From the NCBI GenBank assembly GCA_030710605.1, contig CP092875.1, positions 65,836,623 through 65,900,622 on the forward strand: a DNA stretch of 64,000 bases. The letters are read 5' to 3'. The translations under genes and the position numbers were made by a program. The notes under the pieces are model-generated. The model was not told where the DNA came from. It searched no databases and worked only from the letters and a program-made list of their open reading frames with translations. The DNA comes from Cordylochernes scorpioides. Taxonomy: Eukaryota; Arthropoda; Arachnida; Pseudoscorpiones; Chernetidae. Below, piece after piece: positions 20,665 to 31,025 of the stretch (positions within the stretch are counted from its first letter, which is position 1; every line of letters begins with the position of its first letter).

Positions 20665-23600
20665 GCGTCGCGCCTGAATCTGTCAATCAAAGCAAGTCGA
20701 CCATAAACGGAATCAAGAAGTTGGACCCTAAATACAAATTAAAAATTAATGTGGACAAGATAGGGACTTTTGAAGCTTTGGTTGATACAGGTGCTGACCT
20801 CTCAGTGGTCGACCTCAGAACGGCCCTCGATACAGGCCATGGTATAAGTAAACTCGCAAAGATTTGTGCAGGACCCGATGGAAAAAAATTGGACATGGTA
20901 GGAAGTATATTTTTAAATATAAAAATTGATGACGAAACATTATCACACAACTTTGTGATATTGAAAACGCATTTACGGACATTAATTCTTGGGAGAGATT
21001 TCCTTAAGAAAATGAACGCAAAAATAGATTGTAAGCAAGAAACTATAAAATATGATTTGACGAATAATCATGACGAAATCAATTTTGAAAGGTTGAAAAT
21101 AAAGAGTGCCAAGGATTCCATTGTACCGGAATGTTCCATGAAATTGATCAAGGCATTGGTAGAAACAGAGGATGGAGAATATATTATCGAAGAGAGCAGC
21201 AAAATGTTTCAAACAAATGGACTTCGTCTAGCAAGAAGCTTGATCAATGTTATAAATAGGGAAACACACATCTGGATAACTAATCCGTATCCTCGACCGT
21301 TAAAAATAATGAAAAACCAAACATTGGCTTTTGGAAGTAGTCCAGCGAAAATAAATGTGAGTCGAGAAAGAGAGGTAGAAAAGAACGAAGAACCTAGATT
21401 CCAAATAAACGAAAATCTTTCACCAAAGGAACAGAAAGAGTTAAAACAAGTTTTAGAAAGGTATGGAGATCTTTTTTCATCGAGATTAGGGAGAACCAAT
21501 TTGGCAAAACATCGGATAGACACAGAAGACGCGAAGCCAATTAAACACAAGCCTTACCGGGTAAGTGCTAAAGAACGAGATATTATAAAAGAGCAAATTG
21601 ACGAGATGCTTACAGAAGGCATAATTAGGCCATCTTCTAGCCCCTGGTCTTTTCCAGTAATATTGGTCAAGAAGCGAGATGGTAAATACAGATTTTGTGT
21701 GGACTACAGAAAACTGAATAATGTCACAGTAAAAGATGTCTATCCGATCCCTAGAATAGACGAAGTTATGGATACTCTCCAAGGATCTACACACTTCTCA
21801 GCAATAGACCTCAGATCTGGATATTGGCAAGTTGAAGTCGAAGAAAGAGACAAAGAGAAAACAGCTTTCACTACAGCGCATGGATTATATGAATTCAACG
21901 TGATGCCTTTTGGACTTTGTAACGCGCCTGCTACCTTTGAGAGAAATATGGAGAATATGCTTGGAAATCTGAGATGGCAAATTTGTTTGTGTTATCTGGA
22001 TGATGTTATCATATATAGCCCGGATTTTCCAACGCACCTCAAAAGACTTGAAGCTGTTTTTAGATGTTTTCGTGAATCTAATTTAAGGTTAAACGACAAA
22101 AAATGCCGATTTGCTTTTGAAGAATTGGAGATTCTCGGCTATATAACGAGCAAACATGGTATAAAACCCGCGGAACATAACATCAAAGCTGTCAGAAATT
22201 TTCCTCGGCCCAAAAAGGTCAAAGAAGTACAATCCTTTTTGGGAATGTGTTCATATTATAGAAAATTTATCAAAGACTTTTCAAAAATTGCCGACCCTTT
22301 GACCAACCTTATAAAAAAAAGTGTATCATTTACCTGGACAGAAAGACAAGAGGAAGCGTTTCAAACCCTAAAAACAGCACTATTAAGTCCACCAATTTTA
22401 GGTCACTTCAATCCAAATGCACCTACTTATGTTCATACTGATGCGTCCAACATCGGCATAGGTGCAACACTTGTCCAAGACATCGGTGGTGAAGAGAAGG
22501 TGATCTCATATTTGAGTCGTACCCTAAGTAAAGCGGAGCAAAATTATTCAACCACTGAAAAAGAATGCCTTGCCGTTGTCTGGTCAATGTCAAAATTACG
22601 ACCCTACCTTTATGGAAGACACTTTAAAATAGTAACAGACCATCACGCCTTATGCTGGCTCAAAAACTTGAAGGATCCAACAGGTCGATTGGCAAGATGG
22701 GCATTGAAAATTCAAGAATATGACTTCGATATAATACATAAATCGGGAAAGAAGCATCTGGACGCCGATGGCTTATCTAGGGGGCCCTTACCAGAAACTG
22801 ATTGGGATGAGGATTTTGAAAGGCTATTTTTAAATCAAATAACAGACGAAGAGGATAAATTTATCGAAAGTGTTAAGAAAAACCTTAATGGAAGCAGGCG
22901 ATCAATTGCGCAAAACTTTAAAGAAGAAGATGGATGCCTCTTTAAGAAAAACCCGAACCCTGAAGGCAGGGCGTGGTTGCTTGTGGTTCCAGAGAATAAA
23001 AAGAGAGAAATTATGAAAGAATATCACAATCATATGTCGAATGGCCATCTGGGCGTCGCCAGAACCATGTACCGAATAAAGAGTAAATACTTTTGGCCAT
23101 CCATGCTAAAGGATGTCTCAGAATTCGTTAAGACGTGTCACCTTTGCCAAAGTAGGAAAGGCTCAAACCAATTACCTTCTGGACTACTACAGCCCATCCC
23201 CCCAGCCAACTTTCCTTTCGAAAGAATTGGAATTGACTTTGTTGGTCCACTACCATCTACGAAAAACAGGAAAAAATGGATAATCGTGCTGACGGACTAC
23301 TACACTAGATATGCAGAAACAAGAGCAGTCTCGGAAGCAACAGTGAAAGAAGTTTCTAAATTTCTAGTAGAGGATATTTTTCTTCGGCACGGAGCCCCTC
23401 AATATCTTATTAGTGACAGAGGCTCTCAATTTACCAGTAATTTAATGAAAGAGGTGATGAAAACGTGCAAGATTAAACATTGCTTCACAACGAGCTATCA
23501 TCCCCAGACTAATGGATTGACAGAGCGGTTAAATAGAACATTGATCAATATGCTCAGTATGTATGTGAACACTGATCAGAAAAATTGGGACGAGATACTC

Positions 23601-24128
23601 CCATTCATCACTCACGCTTACAATACTACAATTCAGGAAACCACAGGATATTCTCCCTTTTTCCTGATGTTTGGAAGAGAACCCACGTCTCTTTTGGACG
23701 ACAGGAATATCTCGGTGGACATTGACAAAGATGATTATGATGAATACATAAAACATCACTTAGACAAAATAAACAGAACAAGAAAATTAGTTATTGACAA
23801 CACAATAAAGACTCAAGAAAGAATGAAAAAGAACTATGACAAGAAACACATGGAAAGAAGCTACGAACCAGGAGAATTAGTAGCAGTTTGGACACCAATT
23901 AGGAAAATAGGAAAGTGTGAGAAACTACTGAGAAAATATTTTGGCCCATATAGAATATTAAAGAAGCTGTCTAACGTAAATTACTTAATTGAGCCAAAAG
24001 ATAATCCTGGCCAAGACCCATTGATTGTCCATGTCTCAAGACTCAAACCCTATTTTGAGAGAATTGATGAGGTAACTCACGAGGACGTGACGACCTCTGG
24101 AGAGGGGGAAGTGTTACATCATGATTAA
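20661..24128 (+). CDS. pol: Pol polyprotein of the gypsy element (PR-RT-RH-IN)
   Basis: Made as a Gag-Pol fusion by -1 frameshifting at 20655-20661; there is no suitable ATG near the start. Counting residues from the TTG codon at 20721: aspartic protease with VDTGAD (Asp22); reverse transcriptase with FPVILVKKRDGKYRFCVDYR, DLRSGYWQ, MPFGLCNAPATF and YLDD (425-428); RNase H with VHTDAS, EKECLAVVW and TDHHALCWL; integrase with an HHCC zinc finger (from His769, CHLCQ), catalytic D839, D899 and E935 in the D,D(35)E spacing, and a C-terminal GPY/F-like YFGPYRIL. All catalytic motifs are present, so it looks functional. The stop codon lies 17 bp inside the 3' LTR and the polypurine tract is coding. 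Codon use is AT-rich like the surroundings. Confidence 0.95.
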   Translation, partial: LSVAPESVNQSKSTINGIKKLDPKYKLKINVDKIGTFEALVDTGADLSVVDLRTALDTGHGISKLAKICAGPDGKKLDMVGSIFLNIKIDDETLSHNFVILKTHLRTLILGRDFLKKMNAKIDCKQETIKYDLTNNHDEINFERLKIKSAKDSIVPECSMKLIKALVETEDGEYIIEESSKMFQTNGLRLARSLINVINRETHIWITNPYPRPLKIMKNQTLAFGSSPAKINVSREREVEKNEEPRFQINENLSPKEQKELKQVLERYGDLFSSRLGRTNLAKHRIDTEDAKPIKHKPYRVSAKERDIIKEQIDEMLTEGIIRPSSSPWSFPVILVKKRDGKYRFCVDYRKLNNVTVKDVYPIPRIDEVMDTLQGSTHFSAIDLRSGYWQVEVEERDKEKTAFTTAHGLYEFNVMPFGLCNAPATFERNMENMLGNLRWQICLCYLDDVIIYSPDFPTHLKRLEAVFRCFRESNLRLNDKKCRFAFEELEILGYITSKHGIKPAEHNIKAVRNFPRPKKVKEVQSFLGMCSYYRKFIKDFSKIADPLTNLIKKSVSFTWTERQEEAFQTLKTALLSPPILGHFNPNAPTYVHTDASNIGIGATLVQDIGGEEKVISYLSRTLSKAEQNYSTTEKECLAVVWSMSKLRPYLYGRHFKIVTDHHALCWLKNLKDPTGRLARWALKIQEYDFDIIHKSGKKHLDADGLSRGPLPETDWDEDFERLFLNQITDEEDKFIESVKKNLNGSRRSIAQNFKEEDGCLFKKNPNPEGRAWLLVVPENKKREIMKEYHNHMSNGHLGVARTMYRIKSKYFWPSMLKDVSEFVKTCHLCQSRKGSNQLPSGLLQPIPPANFPFERIGIDFVGPLPSTKNRKKWIIVLTDYYTRYAETRAVSEATVKEVSKFLVEDIFLRHGAPQYLISDRGSQFTSNLMKEVMKTCKIKHCFTTSYHPQTNGLTERLNRTLINMLSMYVNTDQKNWDEILPFITHAYNTTIQETTGYSPFFLMFGREPTSLLDDRNISVDIDKDDYDEYIKHHLDKINRTRKLVIDNTIKTQERMKKNYDKKHMERSYEPGELVAVWTPIRKIGKCEKLLRKYFGPYRILKKLSNVNYLIEPKDNPGQDPLIVHVSRLKPYFERIDEVTHEDVTTSGEGEVLHHD
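24098..24111 (+). promoter_or_regulatory. Polypurine tract
   Basis: GGAGAGGGGGAAG directly before the 3' LTR, the expected primer for plus-strand DNA synthesis. It is translated as part of pol. Confidence 0.85.
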
Positions 24129-24436
24129 TGGCGTATTTATTATATTATTTTTAATATATTTGAAATTTAAATTATATATTTATTTATTTTTATATTCTAT
24201 GATATTTATTTAAAACAGATTATCATCATTTGTATTTAGGTACACTGTGACTTCACTGCTCTCTTTGATGTGAGAAAATAAATAAAGTATTCTGGAGGCT
24301 ACTTAAAGTAGACTTATCTCATTATTCCCTTATATAAATTTGTAGGATGGTTGAAACACGCTCTGGCAAGATGCAAGACCCAGCACAGGAGAGAATCAAG
24401 GCTGAAGAGTCTGCCAAGCCGCAGCCTGGTGCAACA
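24112..24436 (+). repeat. 3' LTR of the gypsy element
   Basis: No difference from the 5' LTR found by eye. It contains the last codons and stop of pol at its start, and a second copy of the gag ATG and 30 codons at its end (from 24347), which run out in the flank. Confidence 0.95.
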
Positions 24437-24814
24437 ATATTATATAATAATAAATTATATATATTCAATTAAAATTTCAATAATTTGTTATTTAAATTAA
24501 TATTTATGATTCTTAAAGAGTAACATTTAATTAATAACAAATAAAATAAAGCTTTTGGCTCCACATACTAACTCTTCTTGTCAAAAATAAAGCGCTAGCT
24601 TAGTTAATGATGTAACTTAAAAAATGCTTACGTAACATTAGTTGCATTTATTACTGTATTTATCCCAATACTAAAAAATGACCATCAGGCAAAAACCATG
24701 GGTGATGGGAAATTTCTGATTAGATTTTTGAGTGCAGCATGAAAAGTTACACTAGAAACACCATCAGGTTCTCTTGTGCAAAAAAAAAAGTTTTTTTTGT
24801 AGACCTGTGTAATT

Positions 24815-24965
24815 AATTAATGGGAGGATCTGGCTCATCAGTGTTGAACTCTCCCAGCTGTTTTTCCAGTTTAGTTAACCATAGTTATTTATGAAAATTC
24901 GAAACTATTGTAGACGCGTATGATTCGAATTTTCATAACAGATAGCGCACTAATGCGTTATAATA
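24815..24965. mobile_element. Foldback MITE fragment, family F
   Basis: AATTAATGGGAGGATCTGGC, CTCATCAGTG and CTCCCAGCTG match the family core, followed by an end with GAAACTATTGTAGACGCGTA and GATAGCGCACTAATGC. Both arms are short, so it is an internally deleted remnant. Confidence 0.6.
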
Positions 24966-25689
24966 GTTATTTATATCGTTAGGTATCCTCTGTTGGGAAA
25001 AAAAGGAAAGAGGCCAACAAATTTATTTCTGAAGAAAGAAGAAACTTTAATTAGTTATGTTCATATTTACATAAACTTAAAGCAGCTTACTTTAAACAAA
25101 AATGTACATACCTACTGACCTAACCTTTTTTGTTGTTTGTTTTGAACAGAGAGAGAAAATATCTTTATTTTACGGGGCTGCTAACCAAAATGAATTTTGT
25201 TTTGAACAAGCCACAATCATTATTATATATACACAGCGGTCAATTGGTCAAAAATACAAGAAGAGTAAAATGTTGGAATTGGTTATTCCAACATCCTCAC
25301 AAGACCTTTGGGAAAGAACCACTGTTAATGATCATCAAGTAAATTGAACAGGAAGCTAGAGATTTACCATCAACAATACCTTAGATATCTCCGAAGAAAC
25401 CAATAGATCAAGTTTATAGGTTCTGGTAGCCCTAAAAATGTAAATAGACATATTCCATAACATTGTTAAATTACATACCAATTTAAAAATTTCAGTTGTA
25501 AATATCCACGCTGCGTGCGTATGTTTTGTAAATATTTCTTTTAAGGTATAGTCAATGTTTTATTAAGCCCGTTGAAGAACTATCACTTGAAAGCTAGCGT
25601 TTTGTAATAAAAAGAAACTCATTGTGAGAAAATATTTTGTAATTTTGAAAATTAAACACCATCTTAGGGACTTCATGTAAATTTTACAT
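24966..25689. other. AT-rich DNA, nothing recognised
   Basis: A short frame at 25102-25347 has no recognisable domain and no supporting signals. No repeat found. Confidence 0.4.
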
Positions 25690-26600
25690 GAGGATAGGAA
25701 ATGATGTGTACGTGCTGGTTAGAAGGTTCTTACTGAAGAAAGGAACGTTACACCAACCGATATCCCAAGTTTCGGTGATTCAGACATCTACCGAGGGAAG
25801 TATGAAGGCAAGAATTCCAAACTACACAGTGCTTGATGACAGAGGGTCACTAAGACGTTGGGTGGAATAGAATTTAACTGACATAATTATAATGAATGAA
25901 GATATTGAAACACGAATGTTTCTTTTCACAAATAAATAAAACTTCTACTGTCCTTACTGCGATGAAAAAATAGAAGCGGTCTGGTAGATTAAATTGGCGA
26001 AACCGCTGGGAGGGTTCACTATTGATGAGCCAAACCCTCTCAAAATTTTATTTCATCGCAGTAAAGACAGTAGAAGTTTGATTTATTTGTGAAAAGAAAC
26101 ATTCGTGTCTTAATGTCTTCATTCGTTATATATAGATGGCGCATTATTGGTTTGTATTGACATAATTATGTATAGAGGAAAGGAATGCTAGCTCAGTCAA
26201 CTTCTATTCCACTCAGTGACTCTCTGTCATCAAGGACTATGTGGGGGTCGGTGGAAGGATGGTCTAAACCGTTTGTTTTCAACCGCTACGACCCGAGATC
26301 GACTCCCTCATTGGGCACTTTTTTCTAGTTAAAAAAATGCTCCAATGGTCCCCGATTCTTGCAAAAGTCCAACCCCAAGCGAATGCAAGTAACCAAACGA
26401 GGCTCTGGTACATTTGTAAGTGCAAAGTCGAACTGATTTTCACATAGTGCACTTACACTAAAAACAGTCACCTACTTCTACCCACCATGGTTATCATGGC
26501 CTATACCACGTGTACTATGGATAATAAAAAAGGACTATGTAGTTTGGAATCCTGGCCTCCATATATGCTTATATGGAGAGTTTGTGTCTATAAGTCTTGT
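25690..26600. mobile_element. Large inverted repeat built on a family F foldback element
   Basis: A core palindrome (25915-26130, AACTTCTACTGTCCTTACTG with its complement) is extended on both sides: 25780-25870 is the complement of 26195-26235 plus 26530-26580 (CTATTCCACYCA, CTCTGTCATCAAG, TAGTTTGGAATYCT). The right arm is split by a SINE at 26243-26529. The left arm carries a 60-codon frame (25688-25870) of no known family, whose inverted counterpart is broken. Confidence 0.7.
26243..26529 (+). mobile_element. tRNA-derived SINE with 11-bp target duplication
   Basis: Same family as 18211-18520. AAGGACTATGT stands on both sides (26232-26242 and 26530-26540). The sister arm of the surrounding inverted repeat reads without interruption across this point, which confirms the insertion. 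The B box has decayed (AGATCGACTCC). Confidence 0.9.
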
Positions 26601-27150
26601 AGATTATACTAAATATTATAGTGACAAGCATTATAGTACACCAGCTTTTAGCAAACTGAGGAGAATCCACCCAGAGACCATGGTTTCGGAATAATGGCCC
26701 TCTTCAGTCCAGGATGATTCTATTCCATGAGATCCACAAAGGTTTAAATGGAATCTTCACAATCTGCCAAAGAGGTGTTCAGCTGGTAGAGTGGCTAGGC
26801 CAAATCTTTGGCCGAAATATAGATGGAAATTTTGACAGGAGCCAGACCTTTATTTTTATAGATCAATTTCCTCCCGGGAAAATTCCCATCGATACTGTAT
26901 GTATGGTGTCCTGTTTATTCCCCCGCTTATTTATTTTCTACAGTCACATAACATTAATTAATGCTTTACAAGCTTGACACCCTAATATGATTGAGTGGAG
27001 ATAAGAAAGAAGCAGACATGACATTAAACAGCCAATCAACGTCGTGGTATTTAAAGCGAGCCTATTTTCTTAGCTAGTAGTTACATCGAGGTATTAAATA
27101 AAACAGACGTAATTATTTATGTTTTAAATACTTGAAATTAGGAAGGTTCA
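26600..27150. other. Unassigned DNA between SINE and Tc1
   Basis: An 87-codon frame (26714-26977) lies in a slightly GC-richer patch but has no recognisable domain. 26987-27015 is the edge of the dispersed repeat seen at 2283. Nothing else supported. Confidence 0.4.
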
Positions 27151-27154
27151 AATA

Positions 27155-28573
27155 CACTGCGTGACATTGAAAATGGAACACCAAGAAATAGTGGCCATAA
27201 AGTGATGAAACACGGCAGACAGAGAGAAACAGGGACGAACAATAAGTGATCTTTATTTCAAAATGATAGTCATAATACAGAGCGAGAACGGCGTCGGCTT
27301 AGTAGCAAGTAGGACCACCGCGGACGGCGATGCACGCAGCAACACGTCTAGGTAGAGAGTCAATCAGAGTACGGATGGCGTCCTGAGGGATGGCTCTCCA
27401 TTCCCTCTCAACCATTTGCCACAGTTCGTCTTCTGAACGCGGCTGTGGCAAGGCATGCAAACGGCGTCCAATGATGTCCCAGACGTGCTCGATTGGTGAG
27501 AGATCAGGAGAGTACGGTGGCCAGGGAAGCATCTGTACATCTTGCAGAGCTTGTTGGCTAATGCGAGCAGTGTGCGGTCGGGCGTTATCCTGTTGATAAA
27601 GGGTATTGGGTACCCCCTGAAGGTAGGGGAGTGTCACCGGTCGCAGCACATCATCAACGTTTCGTTGGGCCGTCATAGTGCCCTGAATACGAAGTAAAGG
27701 CGACCTAGAATCATACGCGATTGCGCCCCAAACCATGATTCCACGTTGTCGCACGGTGGGGCGTTCCACAATTGCTGCCGGATTGGACCTTTCTCCACGT
27801 CGACGCCACACGCGTACACGGCGACTATCACTGGACAAGCAGAAACGCGACTCATCTGAGAACACGACCCTGTGCCATTCCGTCATCCACGTCGATCTAG
27901 CCCGGCACCATTCCAAACGTTGGCGCCTATTCGGTGGGGTCAATGGCAGTCTTCTTAGCGGACGGCATGAGTGCAAGCCATTAGCAACCAATCGACGGGA
28001 ACTGGTTCTGGTCGAGATGGAATGATCTAGGGTGTCTTGCACATGTTGCAGGATGGCGGTACAAGTGGCTTGTGGGGCCGCCACTGCTTGTCGAAGGATA
28101 CGCCGATCCACACGTGCTGACGTCACTCTGGTTGCAATGACATTCCTATAAATTGCCACATTTTCTTGTTCCAACCATCTTCTCCACAGTCGGTGCACCG
28201 TGGACGCACCAAGGTGTGTATCAGCTGCGATTTGACGTATGGACCAACCTGCCCTTTTCAGTCCGATCACCATGCCCCTCGTAAAAGCGTCTGTCTGCTT
28301 GAACTGCCTCCGTTTACGATGACCTGGCATTCTCTGTTATTACACGTGTCTTTTGACACAAGAACAAAATTTCTACAATGATTTTCCTTGAAGAAATAAC
28401 GACACGAATACTGTCCTTTCTGCAAGTTCCTTCCCTTATATCTTACTCCATGTGCGCACGAGAGCTGCGCATTTTACATCATTTGCATAACTCGGTTAGG
28501 CGCGTCTACCCTGAAATTTGCATAATTTTCTGGCCACTATTTCTTGGTGTTCCATTTTCAATGTCACGCAGTG
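27155..28573 (-). mobile_element. Tc1-like DNA transposon, apparently intact
   Basis: Perfect 43-bp inverted ends (CACTGCGTGACATTGAAAAT... 27155-27197 and 28531-28573) flanked by TA (27153-27154 and 28574-28575). 1419 bp, with one uninterrupted transposase frame. The GC-rich interior contrasts sharply with the AT-rich surroundings, suggesting recent arrival. Confidence 0.95.
27299..28330 (-). CDS. Tc1-like transposase, intact
   Basis: A 343-residue protein, the usual size of the family. It would bind the terminal repeats in the nucleus and perform cut-and-paste transposition into TA. Residues ~10-110 form the paired-like double helix-turn-helix (SIRQIAADTHLGASTVHRLWRR, then the basic TSARVDRRILR). 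The catalytic domain has Asp159 (VFSDESRF), Asp248 (YQQDNARPHTA) and Glu281 (YSPDLSPIEHVW). Thirty-two residues lie between Asp248 and Glu281, against 34 in canonical Tc1 elements. ATG at 28330 is the natural start, followed by PGHRKRRQF. The single frame, perfect terminal repeats and GC-rich codons indicate a young, possibly active copy acquired from elsewhere. Confidence 0.95.
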   Translation of the reverse strand: MPGHRKRRQFKQTDAFTRGMVIGLKRAGWSIRQIAADTHLGASTVHRLWRRWLEQENVAIYRNVIATRVTSARVDRRILRQAVAAPQATCTAILQHVQDTLDHSISTRTSSRRLVANGLHSCRPLRRLPLTPPNRRQRLEWCRARSTWMTEWHRVVFSDESRFCLSSDSRRVRVWRRRGERSNPAAIVERPTVRQRGIMVWGAIAYDSRSPLLRIQGTMTAQRNVDDVLRPVTLPYLQGVPNTLYQQDNARPHTARISQQALQDVQMLPWPPYSPDLSPIEHVWDIIGRRLHALPQPRSEDELWQMVEREWRAIPQDAIRTLIDSLPRRVAACIAVRGGPTCY

Positions 28574-28844
28574 TATATGAAATATTTTTCAATAAGAATA
28601 TAAAATGTTTTAGCCTCAAACTGTATTTTATTTAATTACAAAAACGTTGTAAAATTTAAATTTTACATTAAAATGTGGTTTTAAAATTTAATAGGTAGAT
28701 ATTAAATTTTAAAATGTCTTTGTTAAACTTTAATAGTTTATAAAATTTCGTAATAAACTTTGAAGTGTGAGCAATAGTCACCCAAATTTTACCTGATATT
28801 GATTTTTACTTTTTCAAAAAAAAAAAAAAAACTTTGAAGTATTA

Positions 28845-28919
28845 TGATGCATTAACACACCATCTGTTATGAAAATTTGAAACTGTTATAGACGCGTATG
28901 ATTATTTTTTAAAAATTAA
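28845..28919. mobile_element. Foldback MITE end, family F, interrupted
   Basis: ATGATGCATTAACACACCAT and GAAACTGTTATAGACGCGTA match the family end. It stops at the TTAA where the piggyBac-like MITE begins and only a few bases continue after 29159. Confidence 0.6.
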
Positions 28920-29155
28920 CCCTTTAAGCACCAGGCAAGCCGATGTATCGGTTTGATGTGACTTGATACTTCTTTTCTCCTTAAAAAATCTAATGAAAAT
29001 TAATTAACTGTATTTTAAAGCGCATATTCTGTTGAATTGTGTTTCATAGGTTTATGTGAATCATAAAAACGCTAATTTAAAAAAAAATAGTCTGATGTCT
29101 TTTGAAGGCTAACAATGATCAGGAATGACCTTGAAAACGGCCGGCACCTAAAGGG
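28920..29155. mobile_element. piggyBac-like MITE
   Basis: 236 bp between TTAA at 28916-28919 and 29156-29159, with ends CCCTTTAAGCACCAGGC and GGCCGGCACCTAAAGGG (imperfect inverted repeats starting CCC). TTAA duplication and CCC tips are piggyBac hallmarks. Non-coding. Confidence 0.8.
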
Positions 29156-29159
29156 TTAA

Positions 29160-29711
29160 CAATATAAACAACTTTAAGGATAAGAAGAAATACAATTCTG
29201 GAAGAAGAGATTTGTATAAGACGACGTACGTACAAGATTTCGGGGCAAAACGTCCTTCTACGGGTACAAAATGACACAAGTGATGTCCGAAATATTGCAC
29301 GATTGTCCTTTTATATTGTCGCGGAGATAAATAAAGCAAGGGCAAGTTTGGGGATAATTAATTTATTATAAGGGGTATTTATAGGGAGAGAGAGAGAAAG
29401 TACAACTTACCCTCTGTTAAAACTAATCCTGAATGAACGGCGTTAGCCACCGTCTCGTTTTCCTTATTTACAGATCAGCTTCCCAGAAGCCCCCACACCT
29501 GTGGTCCCCCCCCCCCCCCCCCCCCCGGGGGGTCCAGGGATGATTGACAGTTGTCCCATCTGGATGGAGCTACTTGACAATATAAAGAATCTCTTCTCCC
29601 CGACTTGTGTTTTTCTTTCTATAGTGAATATAGATATTATCTTTGTCTTTAACTTTAAAATGTAAATCTTCTATATGTCCACAAAAATGTCCTTAATAAA
29701 ATCCAAAATTA
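29160..29711. other. Unassigned DNA with a C21-G6 run
   Basis: 29506-29526 is 21 C followed by 6 G, a stretch prone to sequencing error. The neighbourhood is somewhat GC-richer and includes an AGAGAGAGA run at 29385. No gene recognised. Confidence 0.5.
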
Positions 29712-30335
29712 AATTTCTAAATTCAATTGCCATCTATCGATAAAATTCTCAACAAATAAATTTACTGGCAATGTGTTTATTTTCAATAATATCATCAAAT
29801 ATTATCTCTACAGACCTTACTGCAATGATATAAGTTATTAGATGAGAAGGCTTGACTCATACGTAGTGAACACTCTCAGCGGTTTCGCCAAATTGATCTC
29901 TAGACCGCTCTACTATTGTATTGGATTGGTTTGGGATATATAGCCTGTATTTTCTATGGAAGGCAGCTTAAAGGTCTTTAGTGAACTATGGACATAAGCT
30001 TATAGGTCTGTAGAGATACATAAATATAAAACCAAGGTATTGCATCGAGCAAAGCTCTTCCGCAAATATGGTTTAATAACAAATGTCCATAGGTTTCCTA
30101 AATACCTCTAAGCTGTCTTCCATAGTAAATACAGGGTATATTACAAACCAATCCAATGCAATAGTAGAGCGGTCTAGAGATTAATTTGGCGAAACCGCTG
30201 AAAGGGTTCACTACTAATGAGTCAAGCCCTCTCATTCAATAATATCATTGCAGTAAGGTCTGTAGAGATAATATTCGATGATATTATTGAAAAGAAACTC
30301 ATTGCGAGTAAATTTATTTGTTACAAAATCCAAAA
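29712..30335. mobile_element. Foldback MITE, family F, long form
   Basis: The largest uninterrupted member. Arms begin ACAAATAAATTTACTGGCAATG and pass CTACAGACCTTACTGCAATG to the AGCGGTTTCGCC core; between them is ~200 bp of unique interior (GGACATAAGCTTATAGG, AAAGCTCTTCCGCAAATATG) shared with 13485 and 35935. Outermost bases read GCCATCTATCGATAAAATTC. No transposase frame. Confidence 0.8.
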
Positions 30336-30774
30336 TTTTATTATTTTAATAAAAAAATGTCCTTAAAAAAGAGATCAAATGCTTCCTTATTGAATTCATA
30401 AATGTTCATTAAAAATAAACCAACAAGATATATACTGACATATTATATGTATTTGTCTTTAAAATTGTTATTTATTTTCTGTAAATATATATAAAAATGG
30501 TCAATTTAAGACAAGTATTTCCCTCCCTACAACATATTCAAGTAAAGTTCTGGAAAAGAATTGAAGGAAAGAGGCGGATAAAAGCTGCGTTTCAGGTTTC
30601 TTTGTCTTCTATTTCTTTGAGGGAAAAATCGCCGTTACGGTTCACATCTTACAATTTTCTGCAGATCTGACCATAAAAAAAAAGAATAATAAATAATAAA
30701 AAAATTCTCACATTTCAATAAACGCGACAAAAAAAGAAAGCAAAAGATTTTTAAAAGGATGTTACGAAGGGTGA
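30336..30774. other. AT-rich DNA, nothing recognised
   Basis: No repeat, frame or structural signal that I can support. Confidence 0.45.
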
Positions 30775-31025
30775 GTCAGATCACCGGAAGAGAGGGGCTA
30801 GTTGGAGTCTGCGCAGTAGAGGAAGCTTCCGGTGGGGTTAATGCAGTGTATCCGAAAGGCCGCGTGGCCAGATGCATTCATCTCGCCATCCCCACAGAGT
30901 AATTGAATGGAAAAGTCTATCTGTGTGACGAGTCAATCGACTCGGAAGATTGGCTCCGTATCAGACGATATGTTACTGCTAATTTAACTTGGGCGCCATC
31001 TTGATGGGCTCTGCGCTCTCATTAA
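30775..31025. promoter_or_regulatory. GC-rich promoter-like patch
   Basis: CACCGGAAG and GCTTCCGG (ETS type), TGAGTCA (AP-1 type) and GGGCGCCATCTTG (YY1 type on the minus strand) cluster within 230 bp of CpG-richer DNA. No exon recognised beside it. Role inferred. Confidence 0.35.

Larger units (their letters stand above)
19281..24436 (+). mobile_element. Ty3/gypsy LTR retrotransposon, complete
   Basis: A 5156-bp element with two 325-bp LTRs that look identical by eye, so a young insertion. Order: LTR, gag, pol (protease, reverse transcriptase, RNase H, integrase), polypurine tract, LTR. No env. The flanks are ATAG (19277-19280) and ATAT (24437-24440), an imperfect 4-bp target duplication. 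Coding sequence starts in the 5' LTR and ends in the 3' LTR, so there is almost no untranslated interior. Confidence 0.95.

Noticed and set aside
19277..24440. A perfect target duplication around the gypsy element
   Set aside because: The flanks are ATAG and ATAT; I report them as imperfect rather than forcing other LTR ends.
25102..25347. 81-codon frame as a host gene
   Set aside because: No domain, no conservation and no promoter or splice signals; length expected by chance.
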